From Venturia oleaginea (taxonomy: Eukaryota; Ascomycota; Dothideomycetes; Venturiales; Venturiaceae), in the NCBI GenBank assembly GCA_013176395.1, contig JABMLP010000055.1, positions 1 through 44,821 on the forward strand: a DNA stretch of 44,821 nt. The letters are read 5' to 3'. Below the pieces are notes generated by a model. That model worked only from the letters and a program-made list of their open reading frames with translations, searched no databases and was not told the origin of the DNA. Positions 19,238 to 29,378 of this stretch are shown here, piece by piece. A program made the position numbers and the translations under genes. Numbering within the stretch: the first letter of the stretch is position 1; each line of letters opens with the position of its first letter.

Positions 19238-22200
19238 AAAGACGTTCATCGAGACACGACAACAAATCGAAACGACATGTTCTTCACATCAGTTCGGCAG
19301 TTCTAGGTTACTCAGAGAAATCAACAGGAGAGATTGATGGACCAGTAGACTCTAGACCAATCATAGTCCCAATTACACTTAATGAATCGATCAAAACCCT
19401 CGCCGTTACTGATTCCTTTGCCACAGGAAGTTTCATAGACCTCGATTTTGCGCAATCCCACGGCTTTCCCTTTATTCCCCTCGAAAACCCCCGCCGCCTC
19501 AAAGCCTTTGACGGCGAACAGGCATCCTCTGCACCCTCTTACGTTACTCACGAAATCCACGTCTCCGTCAGAACCGGAGAACACCACCTCGAAACCACGA
19601 AATTCTTTGTTACCCGTCTCGGCTCCGCAGCAGTCATCTTTGGCACTCCCTGGATGAACCTCCACGGTGTGAAACTCGATTTTGAGAATCGTAGTATTCA
19701 CTTCGGTACCCACTGTTCTAAGAAATGTCTTCAGGGCCACAAGGGCTCTGTTGAGTATATCCCGCTCCCGTTTGGTGCCCGCGCACCGCCTCAAGAAACC
19801 CCGGACTCTCCTCGCGATTGGAAGATTGTCAACTCTCACGCTTTTCAATGGAATTCTAAGCAGCCCAATGCTCAAATCTACGCAATCAGTATTCAAGATA
19901 TCGATGAATTTCTGGCGAAGAAACCAGATTACAAAGACCCTCGCCCCCAGTTACCCAAAGACCTTCACGACCTCGCGCACGCTTTTAACAGAAAAGCTGC
20001 TGATTCACTGCCCCCTTCACGCCTCGTCGACCACAAAATCGAAATTCAAGAAGACAAGAAAGACCAGTTACCCAACGCTCCTCTCTACGGTATGTCCCAG
20101 AACGAACTCAAATGCCTCCGGAAATGGCTGGAGGAGAATTTGGGAAAAGGTTTTATCAGAAAAAGCCAGTCCGACGTCAGTTCCCCATGTATCTTTGTTA
20201 AAAAACCAGGTGGTGGTCTGCGATTCTGCGTAGACTACCGAAAACTCAACGCGAATACTCGAAAAAACCGATACCCTATTCCCTTACTCCGCGAAACCCT
20301 AGACAAACTCAGCAAAGCCAAGTACTTCACGAAGATCGATATTATCTCAGCATTCAACGCACTCCGAGTCCACCCCGACAGCGTTCCTCTCACTGCATTC
20401 AGAACCTGCTTCGGTCTGTTCGAATCTCTAGTTATGAACTTCGGCCTCTGCAATGCCCCGGCGACCTGGCAGTCGTATATTAACGAACAACTTAAAGACT
20501 TTCTCGACGTTTTCTGCACCGCGTACCTCGACGACATCCTAATCTACAGCGAAACTCTCGAAGAGCATAAAATTCAAGTGCGGCAGGTTATCGAACGAAT
20601 GCACGCAGCAGGACTCAACATCGACATCGACAAATGCGAATTCTACCAGACAGAAGTCAAATTTCTCGGTTTAATTATCACAGACCACGGAATCCGGATG
20701 GACCCGGACAAAGTCAAAACAATCATTGATTGGCAATACTGTACCACTCGCCATGACGTCCAATCCTTCCTCGGTTTTGCCAATTTCTACCGCCGTTTTA
20801 TTTTCAATTACTCCTCCACCGCGAAACCTCTTACCGACTTACTGAAAAAAGACAAGCCGTTCTACTTCGGCCCAAAACAGCGCGCCGCTTTTGATAAACT
20901 CCAAGAAGCCTTCATCTCCGCACCAATCCTCGCACATTTCGACCCTACAAAGAAGTGTATTGTCGAAACAGACGCCTCCGACTGGGTAGGCGCTGGAGTA
21001 CTCTCACAAAACGGCAATGACGGTTTGCTACACCCCGTCGCCTTCTTCTCTCACAAGTTCACACCTCAGGAGTGTAATTACGAAATCTACGACAAAGAAC
21101 TCCTAGCAATCATTCGCGCATTTGAAGAGTGGCGAGGAGAGCTCGAAGGAACTGAAGACCCGATCGAAGTTATTACAGACCACCGAAACCTCGAATACTA
21201 CATGTCAACCAAAAAACTCACTCGCCGACAAGCCCGTTGGACCGAATTCCTCTCCCAATTCCACTTCGAAATCAAATGGAGACCAGGAAAAGATACTACG
21301 AAACCCGACGCCTTGACCCGCCGCTCCCAAGACCTCCCCTCAAACGTATCCGACCCGCGTATCCAGCACCAGTCACAGGTTATGCTTAAACCCCACACAC
21401 TTGACCCTAAGATTCGAAAAGAACTAGCGCTCCAAGTCCACAATCTTTCATTATGCCCAGTTACGCGTCGTGACCACTCCTCTCCACAAGACTTCGAGAA
21501 AAACCCAGACTACCGCGACTCTTCCGAAAATGACGGGGACGAATCCCTTGAGCCCCTCAACGATATATGGAACAAACCTAGCAACGACGCAGTAGCTGAA
21601 GAACAAACCCCAACCACCCCGTTCTCCCCTCCGGACATATTCATCCCTTCGCAAGACCCAGACGACGAAGAGCTTATTTGGGACGAAGACAAGTTTGAAG
21701 AACTCTACGCTAGAGCGTTGACTAAAGAACTCTACGCTAGAGCGTTGACTAAAGAACTCTACGCTAGAGCGTTGACTAAAGAACTCTACGCTAGAGCGTT
21801 GACTAAAGAACTCTACGCTAGAGCGTTGACTAAAGAACTCTACGCTAGAGCGTTGACTAAAGAACTCTACGCTAGAGCGTTGACTAAAGAACTCTACGCT
21901 AGAGCGTTGACTAAAGAACTCTACGCTAGAGCGTTGACTAAAGAACTCTACGCTAGAGCGTTGACTAAAGAACTCTACGCTAGAGCGTTGACTAAAGACA
22001 AAGAACCACGCGAAGTCTTGAAAAAACTACGCGACGGCAAAACCCACCACCGAACGTTGCGGATGCAAGACTGCGAAGAACGCGACGGCCGCCTTTGGTA
22101 TAAAAAGTGTCTATTTATTCCCCAAGACGATACACTACAAGCATACATTCTGAAAGCGAACCACGACTGTAATGTCGCAGGTCACCCGGGTAAAGCTAAC

Positions 22201-22607
22201 AACTTCCTCAAACTCCGCAAGTTCTACTACTGGCATGGCATGCACGCCAACTCGGACAAATGGGTCTCACGATGCGACGCCTGTCGACGCGCAAAACCGA
22301 GCAACCTAATGTACCAAGGACTCCTCAACACTCTCGAAGCCCCTCAATGAAGATGGGAAGACATCCAGATGGACTTCATTACCGATTTACCTGCTACACG
22401 CAAAGGAGGTAATACCTGCCTCTTAGTAATTGTCGATCGCCTCACCAAAATCAAGCACCTTATCCCCTGCCAAAAACTCCCAGAAGCCCGCGAATGCGCC
22501 TTACTCTTTCTCCAACACGTCTACCGCCTCCACGGCTTACCTCGAAGCATTATCTCCGACCGAGGATCCCAATTCGTTGCTATCCTCTGGAAAGTACTCT
22601 GCAAACG
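19234..22607 (+). pseudogene. pol of outer Ty3 element, 5' part (to nested insertion)
   Basis: Starts 4 bp inside the gag end. Domains in order: protease (VTDSFATGSFIDLDF; the usual DSGA/DTGA is DSFA, so a key Gly is Phe), RT with the YLDD catalytic box (TAYLDDILIYS, Asp pair), RNase H (VETDASDWVGAGVLSQ… and ITDHRNLEYY), a linker with eleven 9-residue repeats, then the integrase zinc finger H…H…CDAC. TGA at 22348-22350 replaces an expected Trp codon (…LEAPQ then RWEDIQMDF). The integrase core resumes with DFITDLP and IISDRGSQF (two catalytic Asp) until the nested LTR at 22608. It continues at 28186. Inactive as assembled because of the stop and the insertion. Confidence 0.93.
21700..21996 (+). 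repeat. Eleven perfect 27-bp repeats inside pol
   Basis: GAACTCTACGCTAGAGCGTT followed by GACTAAA, repeated 11 times without a base change (297 bp), encoding ELYARALTK x11. It lies in the linker between RNase H and the integrase zinc finger and keeps the frame. The nested element has no such array. Confidence 0.97.
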
Positions 22608-22783
22608 TGTTATGGGCATGGCCCATGGTTGGTATAGGCTAAGAGCCTAAGCCTGATTGAGCCTAGTATAGAGAAAGAACCTCATTGAGGTTCTCTGTTT
22701 GTAGATACCTTCACTCCTTAACTGAATCTAAACAATCTTTGGCTACGAGTATGCTGCGTCTTTCCAGCTACCGTCCCGTAATA
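22608..22783 (+). repeat. 5' LTR of nested element
   Basis: 176 bp, same as 28010-28185. It begins TGTTA and ends TAATA (one base from the perfect inverse TAACA). Contains AACTGAATCTA at 22720-22730, the predicted transcript start and self-primer. Confidence 0.95.
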
Positions 22784-22794
22784 TAGATTCAGTT
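22784..22794 (+). other. Self-primer binding site, nested element
   Basis: TAGATTCAGTT lies immediately after the LTR and is the exact 11-nt reverse complement of AACTGAATCTA inside the LTR (22720-22730). No match to a tRNA 3' end is needed. This is the hallmark of Tf1-type self-priming. Confidence 0.8.
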
Positions 22795-22808
22795 CTTTAC
22801 AAACCTAG

Positions 22809-23912
22809 GTGTACTTGATGCGTAGCAACAGTACCCTATCGACTCCTACAACCTACACCCCTACTACCGACGACGACCCAATCGCGAGCATTACGCAAGG
22901 AATCGACAAACTCTCAATGGCTCGAGCAAATTCGCCTGACACCGTACAACAATTGGTGGCAGCTCTGACCGCAGTCAGTGTTGATGGGAACACCGGTGCA
23001 AAAGCTATTGCATGGCCTAAATGGGACGGGAAAAGAGACAACTACACGCTGTTCAGATGGCAGATCAAGACAAAAATCACTGTTGAAAATGGGAAGCTTG
23101 GAAGCAATCAAGGAATATGCGCGAACATCTTCAACGGGCTTCCGACAGAGAAACAACAACGCGTCATTCAATGGCTAAGCAATGGAGAGCAACATGACAA
23201 CTACGAACCCGAGTCCTTTATCAAGCATATGGACGACAAGTTCTTAGATCATGAAGCGGAAGCTAAAGCTCTCGACGAGCTGAACAAGATTAGCCAAGGC
23301 AGCAGACAACCGTTCGAAGACTTCCGCCAGCAGTTCGAACAACTGACATCGCAAGCTGGATCCCTAGCGCCGCAAAGAGCCTCAAAGATCACTATCATGA
23401 ACAACGCGCTCAACTACTCCCTCCAACAGACCTTGAAATCAGTGCGATTGTCCAGGGACGACTACGACACTTACGTAAAAGATGTACAGTACTTCGCGAC
23501 GAAGACAGAGGCTCTATCCCACCAACGCCGCTATCCAAGTACGGATAAGGAGACGCCAACGACTCGAGGGAGGCCACAATCACCCCAAACAGTCAGTCGT
23601 GACGCAGAAGGCGATGTCGAAATGACTGGCATCAACGCCCTTTCAGCGCAGATCGCAGCACTGATAGCTCGGGTCGATACACTCGGAAAGGATGCGAAGA
23701 AGGACCGACGACCTAGAGCGAAATGGCGATCCCAAACAGAGTTCTTGGCACTTATACAAGCGGGCAAATGCGGGCGCTGTAAGAAGCCCAAGCACCACCC
23801 GAACGTATGCGAATTCCGACCAGCAACACGTCCAAAGACTCAGGTCACTGCGGTAATTACACAGCATACCGATGACTCCCTACAGGAAGCCTCATCAGAG
23901 TCGGAAAACTAG
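22809..23912 (+). CDS. Gag of nested chromovirus
   Basis: 367 residues, uninterrupted. N-terminal Ser/Thr-rich segment; capsid region ~70-220 (…WDGKRDNYTLFRWQIKTKIT, …FNGLPTEKQQRVIQWLSNGE, FEDFRQQFEQLTSQAGSLAP); basic stretch; then one canonical CCHC zinc knuckle near residue 330 (CGRCKKPKHHPNVC, C-x2-C-x4-H-x4-C) for RNA packaging. In the family, Gag assembles the cytoplasmic particle in which reverse transcription occurs. The start used is the first in-frame start at 22809; a later Met (22812 region MRSNS) is also possible. The stop at 23910-23912 is 8 bp before the start of the pol frame as given, and pol is in the -1 frame. Confidence 0.92.
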   Translation: MYLMRSNSTLSTPTTYTPTTDDDPIASITQGIDKLSMARANSPDTVQQLVAALTAVSVDGNTGAKAIAWPKWDGKRDNYTLFRWQIKTKITVENGKLGSNQGICANIFNGLPTEKQQRVIQWLSNGEQHDNYEPESFIKHMDDKFLDHEAEAKALDELNKISQGSRQPFEDFRQQFEQLTSQAGSLAPQRASKITIMNNALNYSLQQTLKSVRLSRDDYDTYVKDVQYFATKTEALSHQRRYPSTDKETPTTRGRPQSPQTVSRDAEGDVEMTGINALSAQIAALIARVDTLGKDAKKDRRPRAKWRSQTEFLALIQAGKCGRCKKPKHHPNVCEFRPATRPKTQVTAVITQHTDDSLQEASSESEN

Positions 23913-23920
23913 CTACCCTT

Positions 23921-26900
23921 GTGCATCGTCGCGCACGAGGGTCTGAAGTAGATGTACATGGCGAAGACATTACAAAGCTACCAGGCATAAGAGAAATCAA
24001 AGCAGCAAAGGATAGGATGGAAAGTACACCCTTCTTGATAGATACCTTGATCAACGGAACTTCTTTCACCGAATCCTTCTTTGATAACGGCTGCCTCCCT
24101 TATGCTGCTTTCAGCGAGAAGAGTGTCCAAACACATCGTCTACCGCGCATCCCAATTGACACCAAACAATTGGCACTGGCTAAAGAGAGCCACGAGAACG
24201 GAGAAGACCTCCGTATTACGCACATGACCTACGCTACGATCGACATTGATGGTCGAGCAGAGCGAGTCTATGGGTATATAGTGAAAGGATTGAGCTTCCC
24301 TATTATCCTAGGCAAGGCATGGGCAGAGAGAAACTGGGTGCGATATATAGCAGCTAAGAGAAAGCTGCTTATTGGTCAAGGATCCCAGCGCATCACGGTA
24401 AGAGAAAAGGGGTGGCTAGAACAGAACACCAAAGCGCGAGACCGGCTCGCTCACGTGCGGGCGGCTTGTCTAGTGTCAGGATCTGTATTTGCAGCTATTG
24501 TTGGAAGGGCCCAGCGACGGTTGAGAAGAGATGGACCGGATGGTACACAAGTGCTGGCTATCTCGATGTCGGATATCAACAAGGCCCTAAGCAAGTTAGC
24601 AGAAAGAAAACAGAGAAAGACTGAGGAAGAAATCCGACAAGAGATACCAGAAGAAATAGCAGAGCATGCTGATGCCTTTCTCGACGACGAAGACGGAGAG
24701 ATCGCGCCCCATCAAGAGGGTCGCGATCACGTTATCGAATTGATACGAGATGAACAAGGTCGCGAGGCAGAAGTTCCTTGGGGCCCATTATACGGCATGT
24801 CGAGGGAAGAGCTATTAGTCCTACGAAAAACACTTTCGGACTATATGGACAAGGGCTGGATACGCGCCAGCAACTCACCAGCGGCAGCCCCAGTCTTATT
24901 TGTAAGGAAACCAGGTGGAGGCATTCGGATGTGTGTAGACTATCGGGCACTGAATCGAATCACTCGATCGGACCGCTACCCATTGCCACTAATCCGAGAA
25001 ACCCTACGAAATCTAGCAACAGCGCGTTGGTACACCAAACTTGACGTCAGAGCGGCATTTCATCGGCTCCGCATCAAGCACGGCGATGAGTGGAAAACGG
25101 CTTTTCGCACTCGATTTGGACTATTCGAATGGCTAGTTACCCCCTTCGGACTAGCTGGCGCACCCGCGAGCTTTCAACGATACATCAACGGAGTCCTACG
25201 GGAATCCCTAGATATCTGCTGTTCAGCCTACATGGACGATGTCTTGATATGGAGCGACGGCGACTATCTGGATCACATGGTTAAGGTTAACCAAAGTCTT
25301 GCCAAGCTCAAGACTGCTGGACTTCGGCTAGACTTAAGCAAGTGCGAGTTTGCTGTTCAGGAGGTCAAATATCTGGGGTTCATTATCACTGCAGGAGAAG
25401 GGATCAAAGTCGACCCAGAGAAAGTTGCCGCGATTAAAGAATGGGAGGCTCCAGTCAATGTCACAGGCGTACGCTCCTTCCTAGGCTTTGCAAATTTCTA
25501 CCGAGACTTCATCGACAACTTCTCAGAGCTCTCCGACCCCTTAATCAAGTTAACACGGAAGGCCGTCGCTTTTGTCTGGAACAAAGAACATGAGAACGCC
25601 TTTCAAGTCTTGAAGGAGCTATTCATCTCCGCCCCAATACTGGCTCACTGGAATCCAGACCTGGATACGGTACTCGAGTGCGACTGCTCTGGCTACGCGC
25701 TGGGAGGCACGTTGTCGCAGAAGGATATGAAAGGAAAACTACGACCAGTAGCATACTTCTCCCGCAAGCTCACTGCGGCTGAATGTAACTACGAGATCCA
25801 CGATAAAGAATTACTGGCAGTAATCAAGTCCATTGAACACTGGAGAGGAGAACTACGCAGTGTTGCAGCACCTTTCAAAGTCCTTACCGATCACAAGAAT
25901 CTCCGCTACTTTATGACAGCGCAGCGTTTGTCAGAGAGACAAGCAAGATGGTCGCTAATTCTATCTGAGTACCAATTCCAGCTGGAATTTCGCGCCGGAA
26001 AACTAGCGCAAAGACCAGACGCACTATCAAGAAGACATCAAGATATGCCACATGACAAGAACGACGAGAGACTACAAGGGCGAGTGGCCCAGTTGATCAA
26101 GGACGAATGGCTTCCTCCTCTTTCCGAGAGGACGACCGAAACAATCGCAATACAAGCCCTTATCTGCCCAGTCAATACACCGAATACATCCAATGGTACA
26201 TGGGACGTTATACGGGAGCCCCAGCAAAATACTGGACTGGACGGTCGACACCAGCTGACTGCCGAAAACGGTCAACACCGGTCCACTACTAGGTACGGTC
26301 AAAACCGGTCAGTTGCAAAAGGATGCGATCTTTTCGAGAAACCAGAGTTACAACTTCTCTGGGATCGCGCAATAGCAGAGGACCAATCCTACGAAGCTAT
26401 TCATACGGCTATAGTTACTGGCGAACGTTCCTTTCCTCCAGAGCTCAAGTTGTCGGTACAGCTACCCGAATGCGAAGTAGACGACCACGGCGCGGTCACG
26501 AGAAGAGGGATCCTATGGGTACCAGATTGGGAACCGCTGCGAACAACGCTGGTCCAACAAACTCACGATTCCCATGTTACTGGACACCCAGGGAGAGATA
26601 GCACGCTTGCGATTCTATCCAGAAGTTTCTTTTGGCCCCAACAATACAAGACAGTCCGGCAGTTTGTACGTAATTGCGACGTATGTGGGAGAACAGGAAT
26701 ATGGCGTGATAAGAAGCGAGGTCTTCTGAAACCACTTCCAATCCCGGCCCGCTTCCACAGCGAGCTATCAATCGATTTCATGACTGATTTGCCCGCGGAG
26801 GAAAACGGCCCAAAATACCTCATGGTTATCACAGATCGCCTCCTCAAAAGTGTTACGTTGGAGGCTATGACTACAATGAGCGCCAAAGAGTGCGCGAAAA

Positions 26901-27997
26901 GGTTCTTACAATGCCACTATCGCTACCACGGATTTCCCATGGCATTGACGTCGGACAGAGGCAGCAATTGGACAGGTCGTTTTTGGAGGAAGCTTTGCGA
27001 ACTTACAAAGATTGAGCAGAGACTCTCTACAGCCTTTCATCCACAGACCGATGGCGCGACCGAGCGTATGAACCAGGAAGTTCTACGCTATCTCCGCGCC
27101 TTCATCGCATACTCCCAACTAGACTGGCCAACGCTACTACCTACGGCTATGTTAGCACTGAACAATCGTGACTCTTCAGTCACAGGGATGAGTCCATTCT
27201 ATCTAACCCACGGCTACCATGCGGAACCAATCCAGAAAGTACAACGAATCTCACCCAGTAACTCACCAACAGCCGATGCCGAGACCTTTGTGCAACGAAT
27301 AGAAGAGGCACAAGAATATGCACAGGCAGCGATGGCCTGGTCCCAGCAGAAGATGGAGAACGACGCCAACAGGTCACGTCAAGCTGCCGAAACGTTAAAA
27401 AAGGGCGACAAAGTCTGGTTGAACCTTAGGAATATCAATACTCCGCAGCTATCAAAGAAACTGGCGTGGACGCAAGCCAAATACACTGTCGAGAACCAGA
27501 TCTCCCCGATGGTATACGAGCTGGCTGACCTGCCAAGTGGTATCCATAACCGTTTCCACGTTGACCTACTCCGCCGAGCCGCAACCGACACACTGCCCTC
27601 ACAAGAATCCGATGATACCCAGCCGCCACCATTAGTGCCTCAAACCGAAGAAACAGAGGCTGAGTTTGAAGTAGAACGTATACTTCGCGCAGAGAAGAAA
27701 CGGGTTGGGCGAGGCTGGGTTCGTCAGTTATTAATCAAATGGAAAGGCTATGCAGATCCCGATTGGCAGCCACGTTCATTATTCACAGAAGTCGAGGACT
27801 TAGACCGCTTCGAGGCAGAGTATGGCAAGGGCGACGGTGTCGGCGAAGATATAGGAGCTCAAACAGGGGCCCGAAGAGACCGAGTAGCGGTGGCCAGCGC
27901 CTTCGAATCTGCTACAAGCTGGCAGAAGCGATGTATGGCGTTTGTCTGTTTGATTATCCCACCTACCACACCCTCTTTAGTCCTGCACACCCGGTAA
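23921..27997 (+). CDS. Pol of nested chromovirus (PR-RT-RH-IN-chromodomain)
   Basis: 1358 residues without a stop. Protease: FFDNGCLPYAAF (~45-60; DNG in place of DSG/DTG). RT: PVLFVRKPGGGIRMCVDYRA and the catalytic YMDD in CSAYMDDVLIWS. RNase H: LECDCSGYALGGTLSQ, HDKELLAVIKSIEHW and TDHKNLRYF. Integrase: zinc finger H…H…CDVC (HVTGHPG…RNCDVCGR), core Asp in IDFMTDLP, Asp in SDRGSNW, Glu in TERMNQEVLRY. C-terminal chromodomain (FEVERILRAEKK…LLIKWKGYADPDWQP), which in chromoviruses guides integration to heterochromatin marks. A short tail follows. No ATG opens the frame (first codon shown is GTG); the -1 frame overlaps the gag end, so Pol is probably made by frameshifting. It appears competent. 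Confidence 0.95.
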   Translation: MHRRARGSEVDVHGEDITKLPGIREIKAAKDRMESTPFLIDTLINGTSFTESFFDNGCLPYAAFSEKSVQTHRLPRIPIDTKQLALAKESHENGEDLRITHMTYATIDIDGRAERVYGYIVKGLSFPIILGKAWAERNWVRYIAAKRKLLIGQGSQRITVREKGWLEQNTKARDRLAHVRAACLVSGSVFAAIVGRAQRRLRRDGPDGTQVLAISMSDINKALSKLAERKQRKTEEEIRQEIPEEIAEHADAFLDDEDGEIAPHQEGRDHVIELIRDEQGREAEVPWGPLYGMSREELLVLRKTLSDYMDKGWIRASNSPAAAPVLFVRKPGGGIRMCVDYRALNRITRSDRYPLPLIRETLRNLATARWYTKLDVRAAFHRLRIKHGDEWKTAFRTRFGLFEWLVTPFGLAGAPASFQRYINGVLRESLDICCSAYMDDVLIWSDGDYLDHMVKVNQSLAKLKTAGLRLDLSKCEFAVQEVKYLGFIITAGEGIKVDPEKVAAIKEWEAPVNVTGVRSFLGFANFYRDFIDNFSELSDPLIKLTRKAVAFVWNKEHENAFQVLKELFISAPILAHWNPDLDTVLECDCSGYALGGTLSQKDMKGKLRPVAYFSRKLTAAECNYEIHDKELLAVIKSIEHWRGELRSVAAPFKVLTDHKNLRYFMTAQRLSERQARWSLILSEYQFQLEFRAGKLAQRPDALSRRHQDMPHDKNDERLQGRVAQLIKDEWLPPLSERTTETIAIQALICPVNTPNTSNGTWDVIREPQQNTGLDGRHQLTAENGQHRSTTRYGQNRSVAKGCDLFEKPELQLLWDRAIAEDQSYEAIHTAIVTGERSFPPELKLSVQLPECEVDDHGAVTRRGILWVPDWEPLRTTLVQQTHDSHVTGHPGRDSTLAILSRSFFWPQQYKTVRQFVRNCDVCGRTGIWRDKKRGLLKPLPIPARFHSELSIDFMTDLPAEENGPKYLMVITDRLLKSVTLEAMTTMSAKECAKRFLQCHYRYHGFPMALTSDRGSNWTGRFWRKLCELTKIEQRLSTAFHPQTDGATERMNQEVLRYLRAFIAYSQLDWPTLLPTAMLALNNRDSSVTGMSPFYLTHGYHAEPIQKVQRISPSNSPTADAETFVQRIEEAQEYAQAAMAWSQQKMENDANRSRQAAETLKKGDKVWLNLRNINTPQLSKKLAWTQAKYTVENQISPMVYELADLPSGIHNRFHVDLLRRAATDTLPSQESDDTQPPPLVPQTEETEAEFEVERILRAEKKRVGRGWVRQLLIKWKGYADPDWQPRSLFTEVEDLDRFEAEYGKGDGVGEDIGAQTGARRDRVAVASAFESATSWQKRCMAFVCLIIPPTTPSLVLHTR

Positions 27998-28009
27998 GGA
28001 GGGGGGTAA
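27996..28009 (+). other. Polypurine tract of nested element
   Basis: AAGGAGGGGGGTAA directly before the 3' LTR; primes plus-strand DNA synthesis in LTR elements. Confidence 0.85.
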
Positions 28010-28185
28010 TGTTATGGGCATGGCCCATGGTTGGTATAGGCTAAGAGCCTAAGCCTGATTGAGCCTAGTATAGAGAAAGAACCTCATTGAGGTTCTCTGT
28101 TTGTAGATACCTTCACTCCTTAACTGAATCTAAACAATCTTTGGCTACGAGTATGCTGCGTCTTTCCAGCTACCGTCCCGTAATA
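28010..28185 (+). repeat. 3' LTR of nested element
   Basis: Identical by eye to 22608-22783; followed by target duplication AAACG and the rest of the outer integrase. Confidence 0.95.
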
Positions 28186-29067
28186 AAACGCCTCGGAATC
28201 CGAATCCGCCTCTCTACCAGTTTCCACCCCGAGACAGATGGCGGGACCGAGCGAGCGAATGCCCAAGTCGAAATCTACATCCGTGCTTACTGCAATTATC
28301 AACAAGATGATTGGGACGAATGGTTACCACTCTGCGAATTCGTGATCAACAACACACCCTCCAATGCAACAAAACTCACACCATTTTTTGCCGCCTACGG
28401 CTACGATCCACGCTCCGGATTGGAAGCGCCAATTCAACCAGACCGTAACGCCTCTCGCCACGAAATTACCGAGACACGAAAAGCTAATTCCATGGCTGAC
28501 TTCATGGCAAACCTTGAGAAGATTTGCTACAACGAGATCCGCCACGCCAGCGCTACCTACGAATATTTCAAGAACAAACATCGGCTTGGTTCTCCAAACT
28601 ACAAAGTTGGTGACTGGGTTTGGCTAAACCTCAAGAATATCAAGACCACGCGCCCATCCAAAAAGTTCGACTGCAAGTTCGCCGGCAAATTCAAGATTCT
28701 ACAAGCCCTAGACCACGACGCTTACAAACTCGAGCTCCCTACTTCTATGCATTGCCATCCCGTCTTTCATACAAATCTACTACTCCCTGCCTACCCCCCT
28801 TCCGACAGGATGTTTCCAAACCAGAATGACTCGCAACCTCCTCCCGTCGATGTTGAAGAAAACGATGGAATCTACACCCTGGATGAAGTCGTTGATTCAC
28901 GATTCAACAAAGCTACGAAGAGATTTGACTACAAGGTTAAATGGGAAGGCTATTACTTACCGACATGGGAACCCCTTCAATTCTTGCACAACGCAAAGAG
29001 CGCGGTTGATGAATTTCACCAGAGATATCCAAGAAAACCAAAACCAACCGGGTACAGGCCTGGTTAA
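28186..29067 (+). pseudogene. pol of outer Ty3 element, 3' part (integrase end and chromodomain)
   Basis: Resumes the outer integrase after the nested insertion: KRLGIRIRLSTSFHPETDGG and TERANAQVEIYIRAY with the catalytic Glu region, then the GPY/F-like C-terminal part (KVGDWVWLNLKNIKTTRPSK, …HPVFHTNLLLPAYPP) and a chromodomain (YTLDEVVDSRFNK…YKVKWEGYYLPTWEP). Stop at 29067. This stretch itself has no break; it is separated from its 5' part by 5.6 kb. Confidence 0.93.
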
Positions 29068-29137
29068 GATTCGATCATGCTTCAAGTTTGTCAGTCACCT
29101 CGCCAAATAGTTCAGTTTGAACCATTGCGCCTCGGCC

Positions 29138-29151
29138 TTGTTGGGGGGTAC
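29138..29151 (+). other. Polypurine tract of outer element
   Basis: TTGTTGGGGGGTAC abuts the 3' LTR; a short G6 core serves as the plus-strand primer in this family. Confidence 0.7.
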
Positions 29152-29355
29152 TGTCATGATCGAACTATGTTGGTATTCGAATGCAGTTAAACGTAGTTAA
29201 ATGTGGTGGTTCTGCTCGATCAGGTCTAGCGCGAGACTGGTCGCAAGTACTTAGACTCGTCTCTACCTCTTAGTTAGCTCCTCATCCTTACAACTTCGCA
29301 CATCCCATAGAATTCAAGTCATGCTTCCAAGTCAAGTCCAAGGTCAAACGTGACA
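29152..29355 (+). repeat. 3' LTR of outer Ty3 element
   Basis: 204 bp, identical by eye to the 5' LTR; followed by TTTTT target duplication. It ends only 23 bp before the palindrome arm. Confidence 0.96.
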
Positions 29356-29378
29356 TTTTTAGAGTAGTAAAACAACTA

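Larger units (their letters stand above)
22608..28185 (+). mobile_element. Nested Ty3/gypsy chromovirus, 5.6 kb, apparently intact
   Basis: Identical 176-bp LTRs at 22608-22783 and 28010-28185 (TGTTATGGGC…CGTAATA), target duplication AAACG (22603-22607 and 28186-28190). The polypurine tract AAGGAGGGGGGTAA (27996-28009) abuts the 3' LTR. gag and pol are both open over their full length. It is inserted in the integrase core of the outer element in the same orientation. Confidence 0.96.
17386..29355 (+). mobile_element. Ty3/gypsy chromovirus (outer element), 12.0 kb with nested insertion
   Basis: Two identical 204-bp LTRs (17386-17589 and 29152-29355, TGTCATGATCG…AACGTGACA) flanked by the direct duplication TTTTT (17381-17385, 29356-29360). 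Without the nested element (22608-28185) and one target-site copy its length is about 6.4 kb. Order gag, protease, RT, RNase H, integrase, chromodomain is that of Ty3/chromovirus elements. gag has a frameshift and a stop, pol one stop, and integrase is split by the nested element. Confidence 0.96.
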
